Assembly (NCBI GenBank): GCA_963556195.1
Contig: OY744517.1
Span: 148,046,882-148,110,881, forward strand
Reading direction: 5' to 3'
Source of the DNA: Sepiola atlantica
Lineage: Eukaryota > Mollusca > Cephalopoda > Sepiida > Sepiolidae
Length of the DNA stretch: 64,000 nt
Below the pieces are notes generated by a model, which was not told the DNA's origin, searched no databases, and was given only the letters and a program-made list of their open reading frames with translations. A program made the position numbers and the translations under genes. Shown piece by piece: positions 43,419-54,080 of the stretch; within the stretch, counting starts at the first letter, position 1, and every line of letters starts with the position of its first letter.

Positions 43419-44519
43419 CTATGCTTACACTGTCCCAAAGTGGTCAAGGGACGTCTAATCAATTCTCAACTCGTGTGTACACACACACACACACCCCACA
43501 CACACACACACCTATACTGTAGCACACATGTACACACTCATAAATTACAGGAGCAAACACATTCATTTTATTGTTCGTAACATTTCTAACTCAGTTTTCT
43601 CTGAGGTCTGAACATTTCAAATGAACAATTAATCACAAAAGTCTTGTAATTTTGTACATATATAAATATCATGTGTTCGTTAAACAATGTTTTATTCTTT
43701 CATTGAACTACAATGTATTTTCCTGTTTTTATCTGTTTGTACTCTTTTTCTAATGTTTTTCCCCACAATTTAAATGTAAGCATGGATCTTAGCATTTTCT
43801 CAACGACACAACCTATTAACAAGTTACAGTCCACGCTGCTACACATTAAACAAGATATTACTTTTATAATGAATTTGTTTCAAATTCTTTTTTCAATGTC
43901 TTAAGCTTCAGTGCCTACCAAAAAGAGAACCACTTTGTAGAAATAATAAATATTTTCATATACATTTTGGCTTTGGAAAATACAAAGATTTAATGCCACT
44001 TACTCTTTTTAAAAAAAAGTTTTATAAGTGGATCAATTTGCAATTTTATAACATAATTCAGTTTATAGGAAGTTAGGGACAGCATTATTAACTTACCAAA
44101 AATAAAATGATATATATATATATAATGCATTTTTTTTATATTTGTAAATACGTGAACAACATAAGAAAACGGTATGTTGCTCATACTGTGTCTTCATTTC
44201 TTCGAGGATTTAACATTTTTTTTGAACCTTCATTACTATTGAACTATATAAGAAAACGGTATGTTACTCCTGCTGCTTCTTCAAGGATTTGAAAAATTAT
44301 TTTCAACCTTACATTCTGGTGATGGTGTCACAATGAACACACCTGTTGTTTCTTTTCAGCTAATTAACCAGTTATGGGGTAGACATTTTTGTCAGCCAAC
44401 CTTGCAACCCCTTCCCTCCCTATTAGGTGCTTGAAGGGCTTACTTTTTGCCCTGTCTGGAACGACATGTTTTCTCGCCCGTACGTGACGTATACATTCAA
44501 TTAATATTTTAAACATTTA

Positions 44520-45255
44520 TTTACTATTGATCAAATATTTATTGAAATCAACAGTGCATTTACATAGAATAAAACGAAAATTAAAAAAATCCTATTAAAA
44601 AATTAAATTAAATCCATCATAATGCATTTCGCTTTATTTGTAAACAAGTCAGCCATTTTAATATTTTATTGATAGTTAAAAAAAAAAGAATTACTCTGTA
44701 AACCCTCGAAATTTGAAAGAAACTTTGAAGCATTTAAACTGCCGAATAGAAGGTCATTTCTTGCTTTACAATTCTTAACAAACCTAATTTATTAAAAGAT
44801 TGACTATTCGAAGCTATTTACATCCAATCATTTTATAAATAAAGATTAAAACGTGGTAATCCATAAAGTTAATTATAGTTTTATAAGAATTTGGTTCAAT
44901 TAATAATTTAATGACGAAACGATGTCGTAATAATCAAATTAAACTAAATTTAGTAAAGAAAAAAAATTCATAGCGAAATAAAAACGAAATAACACTGGTC
45001 AAGTACATCTAGTTTGATTTAAACATAAATTTCGAAAAAAAGTTTTGTGTATATTTATATATTCAAGGGAGGTAAATCGTATAATTTATTTTAGCAGTTA
45101 CTGGACTTATCACGTGAAACGCATCGCAAATAACTTGAGCTGATTTGTAGAGGCGCGTTTAGCCTCATCAGATTTTCAGTTTGAACCGGTAGAAACCGGT
45201 TCATCCTCTGCCCATTCAAAGGAAACAAGTTCTATGCATAAATAACATAAACAAC
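44520..45255 (-). repeat. Interspersed repeat, second arm
   Basis: Inverted counterpart of 41945-42990, without the SINE. Includes TTACTGGACTTATCACGTGA and CGGTAGAAACCGGTTCATCC. Confidence 0.5.
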
Positions 45256-45259
45256 CTAC

Positions 45260-46340
45260 TAAAGCATTCACCAGAAAAGAGAATGGTTAAAATTGATTGA
45301 TTGATAAGGGTAGATGAAATTAATGTCAGCCGAAACATGAAGAACGCTATGGGAGTACTAACATTAATCAATGCAATGATCGACGTTTTATTACTTACTA
45401 GCGGAACCCGTCGCCCGGCGTTGCACGGGAGAAAGTACTACCTATTGCATAAAAAAGAAACCGCCTATTGTTCTCCCCCCCCTCTACCGTGTTGGTGAAT
45501 GTTTTAAATTAAAAAAAAAAGAAAAGAAAAAGAAAGCATAATGGGATCGAACGCCGATACTGGCGATAATGGCGAAAATGAAACCTACCTTTTTAAACAT
45601 TGCGCCACAGTTAAAACTTGAAAAATACATGTGAAAATAGGCCAGTTAAGCTAAGCTTGTTTACTGGCAGCTTCTGGCGACGAAAAATAAAGTTCAACAA
45701 TGGCACGCTTTAGGTCATTTATTTGAGAAGGGTTAAAGGTATATGATTTTGAAAATATAAATGTGTCGGGGTCTAACAGTATCTTGGCGGTTATTGAAGT
45801 AAGTATGAAGTCGATTTAATGAAGGAATTGTAGCCGTCATGTTTGAAGAATAAATGTTGCAGATACTGTGTTCGTTAATGGCATTCGCTTAATTCCGGAA
45901 TGAATGTAAATGTGGAAATCATAGTTAGAAATAGGAAAAACGTAATCTGATATTCGCGGAATATCATCGGATTCAACGGGAGCGGTCATTATTTGTTTGC
46001 GGATTGCTTTATATTATGTAGTAAATTAATACCAGGCAAATAATAAATAAGGACGGACTGTTTTGTGAAAAGTAAACTGTGTTTATTAGTACCCGGTGTC
46101 GATGAGTGTAGTCACAGTACACAATTGTTAGGGGGAAAAGTCTTTGCTACCACCTATATAGAGTTGGTTTTTCGGAGAGACGTTGATGGTGGGCCAAATA
46201 TAATATTTAGTGTTAGGTTGGAAAAAATAATAACTTTACTGAACACGCTCGAGCGAATAAGTGTAGTATAGCGGTGAGTTTAGTAGCCTGTGATGTATGT
46301 GGTTATTTTCCTATACTCCGAGAAGGTACAGGGGAAAAAA
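45260..46340. other. Intergenic sequence with a GC-rich hairpin
   Basis: At 45398-45432 ACTAGCGGAACCCGTCGCCC and GGCGTTGCACGGG can form a GC-rich stem, in otherwise unassigned sequence. The rest shows no features. Confidence 0.35.
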
Positions 46341-46344
46341 CGTC

Positions 46345-46950
46345 TCTACTTTATATATTAGATAAGACGATTTATGGCAATTATTTATGACATTGGATTT
46401 GAAGACAACTACGTTGTCTGCCGGGAAGCAGTTCAGCGGTAATCTATTCCACGGATGAAAAGTCCTTGCAAAGAAGTTCGGTCCATGTAAACTCCGCCTG
46501 ACGCTAGGCACATGGAGTAAGAAAGGAAAGTTTTTTTTCTGTTGAGGTAGGAGGACAAGTTCTTGTTGTGGATACCTTACAAGAGACAACCAGAGATGGG
46601 AGCTCAGTTGAGCACCCTCCATGAAAATAACGATAGAGTACAGAGAGACTAGCGACATCCCTTCTGTGAGAAAGGGGCTGCAGGGAAGAAAAGTAATCAT
46701 CCCCCAAAAGGTTTCAAAGTTAATGTACTCTGTCAAGACAGGAAAGATTGCTCTGAGCGGCACCCCCCCCCCATGGCAGCAGTACACCACCTCTGACTCT
46801 TATATAGGTAGAGGATTGCATCTGGAGTCAGATACTTTCTGGAGCGATAGGATGATCGAATCATTTTTCCAGTGACCTTGTGGGCTATAGCTTCGCTAAG
46901 GTGTTGTCTCTTGCCGTGCCTTAGAAAAGGTGCTGAGATCCACGCTGACA
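46345..46950 (-). mobile_element. CR1/Jockey-like LINE, 5'-truncated
   Basis: The minus-strand frame (46311-46790) carries YINFETFWGMITFLPCSPFL, YSIVIFMEGAQLSSHLWLSL, KKNFPFLLHVPSVRRSLHGP and FFARTFHPWNRLPLNCFPAD, the same protein as 36785-37180. A 3' remnant follows to about 46345. Upstream (46733-46951) a second frame (RHGKRQHLSEAIAHKVTGKM, KYLTPDAILYLYKSQ) continues the RT in a shifted frame. Confidence 0.65.
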
Positions 46951-48004
46951 ATTAAATGTAATAATAAGTGTCGGAAAATGAGTAAAAGCATAAAAACATG
47001 AATGTTTAATAAGAGATAAAACATGTTTATGATGATCATATCCCATAACGTCAAGGGACGTCGACGAGGAGTCTGGCAAATATTTATCTGTCATAACTTT
47101 TCTACTGTTGGAATGATAGAACCTGGTGGAGTCCATGTCCTCTCCAGGCCACATACAGCACCTGGTGTTCCCAAATGGTCATCCATTTAGTAATGGTCAG
47201 GCTCAACGTCGCTTAATTTCCTTCTAATGGGAACCGGTGTGTCAATGTGATTATGTCGTATATGTTTAACTAACACAATATATTTATATATGTACAAAAT
47301 TACAATTGCTTGAAAGTTATTTTATGCTAGTAAATGTTCATTACTCTCATTGTAGAAAGTTCATAGTGAGAAAAGTTACGAGTGTTAGAGATGAATGTGC
47401 TTATACGTTTGTTTCCTGTGAGTGTGCATATGCGTGCGACTGTGTGAGAGAATTAAGCATTGTGTGTATGCGATTACTGCCTTTCATCAGTGTGTGTATG
47501 CATATGACAGTGTGTGCGAGTCACTTTTATAAACATTGTATGTGCACTGTTTTTGTCAGTGTGCGTATGTGTGTGACTGCGCGCGAGTTGAGACTTGTGA
47601 TTAGCTCTCGCTTGCACTTTTTGGAGTAAAGGAAGATGAGCATAATATTAGTTAATGCTGTCCTTATTTTTGGTGCAACTGATTGACTGCTGAAAATTCT
47701 GTCCTTAAATAAGTTGTCATCGGCTCAAAACGAGTGGTTTTTATTTTGTGCACCAAACGTGATTTGGAGCGCACAAGGTGATTTTAAAGTGCAGTGGACG
47801 TAATTGAAAGCTAGGTCACATGACTTATTTTTGCTTTTTTTGTAAATATTTGTGGGAGCCAGTTTTGTCGAAAAACGTAATTTATTTTTTCAGATATAAT
47901 TTTCGGGCGTGGCTTGTGTTTTTTTACACGCCATTGGTAAATTAATATATATAGGATTGCGATGCATGTCAATCCCATAACCTTAGTAACAGATTGAATA
48001 TACA

Positions 48005-48760
48005 TTTTCTATTTTAGATCTGAAGTGAAAATCAGTTCTAAAACAAGGGGCTTCTTCAAAGACAGAGCTATTAATTTCGACTGGGGCAAAGCAACGATCC
48101 GAGCGTTGGTGGTGAAAGGAGAGAAGCTTGATTGTAGAGGTATTACAATTAACAAGCCCCCCCCCCCCATGCTCAAGATCAGAAGAAAAAGAATGAGTAA
48201 GATCTTGATCATCAGTGCTCTCCGAGGTGCTGCCATAGACAGTTGTGTCGTCTGCGTAAATGTCAATAAATGATCTCTATAGGACTAGTTTAGTAGAGTA
48301 TTATGTATTAGAATGTTACCTGATGTTTCTCATTTGTAATATCATGTTACTATTTGCTATTCAAGTTCACCAATAAACTAGTCAGACATTGCATCCTGAC
48401 AAAGAGTAATTCATGTCTACTCATTTAATCTCAGCATATGAGTTGGCAGATCATTGACGAAGAACATGAAGAATGTTGGGCCCAAAATAGATCCTCGAGG
48501 CACGCTGCCATTGAATCTATGCACTGTCGACCTCTGCCTATTAACAACTACAGTTCGATGGTTGCGAAGAAATTGACAGATATTCAATAGTTAGTAAATT
48601 TGTGAAGCAATTAAAGATCTTTGGAGGAACAAATGATTTCTGTCGACATAACGAAGGCTGTCGACAGGAAATGCAAATTATCCCCCAAAATGTGTAGCAA
48701 TAAGTGCAAACAGGATTATCGACCAATCTTTGAATCAGAAAAATATATATTTTTTTAATA
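48005..48760 (-). mobile_element. LINE reverse-transcriptase palm remnant
   Basis: Minus-strand frames contain a PRGSILGPTFF...FVNDLP-type segment near 48425-48520 (PQGSVLGP motif of LINE RTs), DDTTVYGS-type sequence near 48230-48250 (catalytic Asp pair) and FSPFTTNARIVALPQSKLIA (FN-x-x-KT region). Frameshifts and an (GC-poor) C10 run at 48159-48168 break the frame. Confidence 0.6.
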
Positions 48761-49169
48761 GGTCAACATAGTTTGCTTGAATCATTGTTTAGTGTGTATA
48801 TAAAGGTAATTTATAGAAGACAATACAATGTAGATGTGTAGCAGATAAACACAAACTGAAGCAAATTAATACATATAACGGTGGAATAAGTTTTGCAGTT
48901 TCCACCTTTTTATTAATACAGTATATTTTTAATATGATATTACAATCTTACTTGCGTCAATGTGGTTCCATTGGAGTTCAGTATACCGTAATATTTCGTG
49001 AATAAAATCTCCCTTCATCAGATGTATGTTCAACCTTAATTTAAACGTGCATAGGAAAACCGTCACCAGCAAGGTTGCATAAGTAAACTTGAATATTTAA
49101 ATATTTGTGATTAGATTTTATAAATCAAATTATACTCTATTTGAGATTTGATGTAAATTCAAATCACTC

Positions 49170-49590
49170 TCAAAAGGTTTGGTAGTTTTGTTTTACGGCA
49201 TATCAACCCTTTTTGGGTTATTTAATGCCGAATCTGGTCATTATAGTAAAAGTTGGTATGCTTCAAGTTTTTTATATCTTCAAATGTTTAATCATCGTTT
49301 TTGGTTTGGTAGTTTTGTTTTACGACATATCAACCCTTTTTGGGTTATTTAATGCCGAATCTGGTCATTATAGTAAAAGATTTATGCTTCAAGTTCTAAA
49401 AATAAAATAAAAAAGGGGAGGGAGAAAGGGAGAGGAGCTGTTGTTTTTGTTTTTGGTTTTGTAGAACATAATTAAGTTTTACAAAAAAAAAAAAAAAAAA
49501 AAAAAAACGTCAATGTAGGTGAATTTCGTCTCAGGGAGCCACAGGGCAGCCTGATCTGGTATCACCAGACTCTCAAAAGAATAATAAAAC
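49170..49590 (+). repeat. Unclassified interspersed repeat, copy 2, with internal tandem
   Basis: Plus-strand counterpart of 2060-2460. The block from TTTGGTAGTTTTGTTTTACG to AGATTTATGCTTCAAGTT occurs twice in a row (49178-49290 and 49308-49400). A poly(A) of 24 bases follows at 49484-49507. Confidence 0.6.
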
Positions 49591-50094
49591 AAAACAAATT
49601 TAGGTCATTTATATTTTATGTGAGTCATTTTGAATTGATTGCCCAGATTGGTGTCATTAAATAACACAATAGGGGTGAATGAGACGAGAAGTGGTTGGAG
49701 AAGTGGAAGAAATCAAAGCTAAATTTAGCTTCGATTTCTTCCACTTCTGAAAGTATTTTTCTTTAATCACAAAAGTACATTTTAAATTTTCTCTCATTTA
49801 AAATTCCAAGAATAAACTGTCATATTTTATTAATGTGATAAATTAGTTTTAACTGATTAATAGACGACTCGTGACCGTTGAGACCAATCTTGGCACATTG
49901 GTGCATATATTTAATTCCCATAACCGATTGCCAACGTAAATCGATACTTTAAAAGTACATTTTTTATTGGTAGTCGATGGAAAATGTATTTGATTTGAAG
50001 AAATTGTATAACTATTAAAAAAACAACTTATTATTTACAATATATTCTTTCTTTACAGTTTTTTTCCATTTTTAACAAATTGAAGATAAAATAT

Positions 50095-50370
50095 AAACAC
50101 ACTGCCATGTACAGGGATTGAACTCATATTAAGATTATGACACTTTTGTGCTTCTGGCATCACTCCTCATTTTATCTACCTCTCCACATTCAGTATGCAA
50201 ACAAACAACCAAGCAAGATTATCAGAGTTTTAGTATTATTCAAAATCATCCGTGACCCATTGGGTCAATATTTGTTATATATATATTATTAACACTTTGG
50301 TGATGTTATTTTGTTTGCTTGTCACCGTGCACATTTTTCATCTGTACATGAATGTTTTAGTGTGTGTGTG
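50095..50370 (-). mobile_element. tRNA-like SINE family, copy 1
   Basis: The minus-strand B box (GAGTTCAATCCCTGTACATG) lies near 50105-50130. The plus strand to the right shares AACAAGATTATCAG-like and CGTGACCCATTGGGTCAATA blocks with 51535-51870. Confidence 0.45.
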
Positions 50371-50844
50371 AGGGCGAAGAACGTAAAGGTCAAATGATAA
50401 GAAAAGCAACGCGAGAAATTAATAATTTTAAAGACTAAATAATATCGTAATAATTAAATTTAACTTAAACACACACACACACACACACGGTAGGTAGAGT
50501 TAGTTTATTATAAACAGTAAACATACATTTCAAAAAGAAGTTTTGTCAAAATTTTATATTCAAGGGGCGTAACTCTTATAATCGTTTTTCGCAGTTACTG
50601 GACTTGGCGTATGAAACACATGGCAGATAACGTTCAGGCGTATCAGATTTTCAATTTTTCTTTTTTGTTTGAACTGGTGCAAACTGCTTCATCCTCTCTC
50701 GATTCAAAGTAAACAAGTTCTGCGCATAGATAACTTTTAAAAAATCTATTAAAAGAGAAAATCACCTTGGAAGAAGATCTTTCCACTTGCATTCACCAGA
50801 TTTTATTTACAATATTTTAACACCACGTTTCGGAATTTTTTAGA

Positions 50845-51275
50845 TGACGACTGATAATTTGGATTATTCGGACTATTGTTCCCATTTTGGATTTTATTCT
50901 CACAACGTTTCGACTAAAGTAACTTCCGATCTTCTTCAGATGCATCTTGTCGAGCTCGGAGTCTGTACGGAATTTCGAACGGAACCCTTTATTTGCTTCT
51001 GTTTCATCAGACATGGCCGGGTAGAAGTCTTAAGTACTTCATAATTGTATTGTTAGTATTGACCGCACTGAGGATTGAACATTCAACCTTCAGAAGACTG
51101 TCACTTAGAACTGATTATTACTTAGCACGTAAATCCGTTATGCCACAGGTCCTTGGATACAGATTCCCGCGTTCGACGAGATGTACACGAAGATGGTCGA
51201 AGGTTACATTAGCCGACCGTTGTGAAAATAACATCTAAGATGAGAAAAGTCGTCCGAATAATCCAAATACAAATT
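50845..51275 (-). mobile_element. tRNA-Arg-type SINE with hammerhead-like motif, copy 5, with inverted partial
   Basis: Minus strand: head AAGGACCTGTGGCATAACGG and GACAGTCTTCTGAAGGTTGA (51155-51060), body, then GCATCTGAAGAAGATCGG...AGTCGAAACGTTGTG (50944-50901) and a tail with AATAATCCAAATTATC. Core CUGAAGA/GAAA is intact. 51158-51275 is a second body in plus orientation whose core is broken (CACGAAGATGG). The head-to-head arrangement repeats that at 38570-39040. Confidence 0.58.
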
Positions 51276-51534
51276 TTGACATGTTTCTTATTATTAACAA
51301 AAAAAAAAATAAATCTAAACAACGAATGTACATAATCCGTCAAAAATGACGGGGAAATATTATTCTTTGCCAGTGTTCGTACTAATATTCATATACAATT
51401 ATGCCTTAATCGGTGAAGTTAAAAATAGAAATAAGAAAGAAACGTGACGAATATATATTTATTTAAATACAAATAAATACACAGCGGTCTTTATTATAGA
51501 GTGGAGGATACTAAAATGTATTTTTAGATGTGAT

Positions 51535-51870
51535 GGAAGTTAAAATGAAAATCTAAGACCAAGCACAAGGATTGAACGCACAGTCTTCCGATTATGAGAG
51601 TTGTGTTTAATAAACCCCTCTCACACTTCTCCCACTATTTCTCGCTTCATTCACCCTATCTAAAACATTTGGTGTGCAAACAACCAACTCAACAAGATTA
51701 TCAGTTTTAGTATTATGCAAAACCATACGTGACCCGTTGGGTCAGTATTTGTTATATTTTAAAATATTTACTGCTAAACACTTTTCATCTGTACATGAAT
51801 CTTTTAGATAATGGGAAGAGAGGCAAATGACAAGCGAAGTAGTTAGAGGAATGGAATCATGTAAATTTAC
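51535..51870 (-). mobile_element. tRNA-like SINE family, copy 2
   Basis: The minus strand has CATAATCGGAAGACTGTGCG and TTCAATCCTTGTGCTTGG (B box). Plus-strand blocks CGTGACCCGTTGGGTCAGTA and TTTTCATCTGTACATGAATC match 50095-50370. Confidence 0.5.
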
Positions 51871-51890
51871 ATATATATACACACACACAC

Positions 51891-51892
<2 letters not shown>

Positions 51893-51932
<40 letters not shown>

Positions 51933-52277
51933 CATGATGAGGTGTGAACCAGTCTGTATGTGGATGACTATATGAAGCCCCCCCCCCCCCCGGGTAGAGA
52001 TTATTTGTAAGGGTATCGCCAACTGCCATTTAGCTTTAAGGCATAACTCATTAGGTAAAACTAATTCGAGCTCCCGGCATTTGCAATGTTTACATTGAGA
52101 TACTTCTTACATTCAGTCAGTGTCGTATGATGGCGTAGGGGTTAGCAGCGCGACTGTCAGCTCGACGGTTGCGTTTCGATCCCGGCTTGAGGCACTAACA
52201 CAGAGATAGATAGATATAGATAGATATATATAGAGATATATATAGATAGATATAGATATAGATAGATATAGAGATAC
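51893..52277. repeat. Microsatellites: (TA)n and (GATA)n-like
   Basis: (TA)n at about 51893-51930, a C13 run at 51979-51991 and an irregular (AGAT/ATAG)n tract at 52203-52277. Confidence 0.85.
52125..52200 (+). repeat. tRNA-like SINE head
   Basis: ATGGCGTAGGGGTTAGCAGC (A box) and GGTTGCGTTTCGATCCCGG (B box) are correctly spaced, followed by the GATA tract. This is a pol III-type head with no recognisable body. Confidence 0.45.
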
Positions 52278-52315
52278 TTTGATTAATTACTGAATAACTT
52301 GTGAACATTATTTTA

Positions 52316-52935
52316 TTAAAATCCAATAATTATCTGATTTTTAAAGGTTGGTTGTTGGGCTTTACGGCATACCAACCATCGTTGGTTCATTTTATGTCGG
52401 GACCGTTCATATGTCTTACATGCGATTGGTTTGTAGATTAATTTGATTCCTAGGCGTATATTTTGTAAACAAATAGCCTGAAAACGGTAGTTTTCATTCC
52501 GAGTCAGTGTGAATTTCGGAGCATTGGTAAAGAAGGGGTGACCCCACTCCCACAAATCTACAAGTTCGGGCTTCATCACCGGAACCAATCTTGTGTCATA
52601 CACAGGACAAATGGGTTGTGGGTAGTAGTTGATAAGGTTGGGAAATAGGGTAGGCAGGAAAACGAAGAAATAGCTGAGATAGATGGATTTGGGGGTGGTG
52701 GAGTTGAGTGTCTGAGGTAGTTTCGTATCGTGTCGGGGACAAATTCTATTTAACCTATATATGCGATATTGACAAGTACTACTACTCCGGGGGTCACAAT
52801 GAACCTGGGAATAATGGCAACTAAAGGTTGACCCCCAAATTGGGGCCTCACTACCGGATGCAGTTTAAAGTCATACAGAAAGATTTTGACAATAAATGGA
52901 TTAACTTTGAAATGTGACTCCTTTTTGTAAACCAC
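52316..52935 (-). other. Two unexplained minus-strand frames
   Basis: Frames 52750-52935 and 52316-52603 are not in phase and have no start or splice context. The first contains SHFKVNPFIVKIFLYDFKLH and the second FTLTRNENYRFQAICLQNIR. I recognise neither. The right part (52350-52430) belongs to the interspersed repeat of 49170-49590, so this is probably repeat-derived sequence and not a gene. Confidence 0.25.
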
Positions 52936-52959
52936 AAAATCATGTTATACGGTGAAAAT

Positions 52960-54080
52960 ATTTAGTGTTATCCACCCCAGTATTTTTCTCTGATACGATG
53001 AATTAATTTACTATTGATAAGAATTATCTGTTTCTAAATTGCTCTTACACATAACAAAATTGATAAAAAAAACAAAACTAAAAACTAAAAAAAAAACAAA
53101 ACAACTAAAAACCTGACTCATAAAAGGAAAGGGAGAAAAGAGGAAGCAGACTTATATGTGTCACAACTTTTATATAGGGGACCACGTGGCTAAATCAACC
53201 AGTGGTCGAACACTGCGTCGTCAAGTGATCTGGGACTCCACACATTAGGACAGAAGCAACCCCAACACTGTCTAGTAACATTCAATGCGGATGAAAGGTT
53301 TCACAAACCCTTTTTGTTTATTTGCTGATTTACCAAATTTTTTAACTAACGTTTATTCGTCAATGTGTGAGTAAGCGCGCACAGTTCGATGAATTAAGAA
53401 ATACATTAGAAAGCAAGAACAAATATTGAACTATAGTGAGTGAGGGGAGGAGGAGGAAGAGAGGGGGGGGGGCTGTGGTGAGTAATTAACTTTCATTTTA
53501 TCATTAAAATTCCTCCTTTGTGATTCACCCACTAGACAGAAACGGAGAAGCGAGTGTCGATAACACCCCTTATTTAATTTTCCAATCAGTGTTTAATCTA
53601 TATAATATACGCTAAGCAACTTCATGTTCGTACGTACGTTATCACCTTTCACACACATAAAAATGAGATCGTCCGATTAGCAAATATGGTGATGAATTTG
53701 AAGTCGCTAAGGTAAAGCATAACGACTTTACCAATTTTAAATTGAATCAAATTATGCCGCCCCGTCGACTAAACCAGTATAATTTTAAATAAATACATTT
53801 CAGAAACTGACATTCGTTTTATTGATTCGAAGAATATATAACTGACAATTTTTTTTATTGTAAGAAGACAGAAAATATTTATTGTTTTAAAAAGAATTAA
53901 ATTGCTACAATTGTTAATAAATAAATAAAAGACATATTCGGTTTATTTATTTACAGAATATTTAGCTGACAATGACAATTATTTTTACGAAAGAAGTCAT
54001 TTTATTCTTAATAGTATTGACCCTGACACATATTTATTATTTCAAAAGAGATATTATAATTAACAGTAAAGTAAAGAAAT
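52960..54080. other. Intergenic sequence without recognised features
   Basis: Contains a purine-rich tract at 53440-53470 and no supportable gene. Confidence 0.45.

Noticed and set aside
43131..43580. A 149-codon plus-strand frame
   Set aside because: Mostly the interior and right end of the MITE at 42990-43418 followed by a (CA)n tract.
45040..45250. A CTGATGAGGC segment on the minus strand near 45170-45190 that looks like a hammerhead start
   Set aside because: No GAAA box follows the GAGGC/GCCTC stem (TACA is found instead) and stem I does not pair.
47306..47629. A 107-codon plus-strand frame rich in Cys, Val and Tyr
   Set aside because: It derives from an imperfect GTGTGTATGCG-type simple repeat; no start context, domain or splice sites.
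48960..49040. CTGATGA and GAAA boxes on the minus strand
   Set aside because: Stem I does not pair next to the core and stem II is mostly mismatched. It could be a decayed Penelope-type end but is too weak to list.
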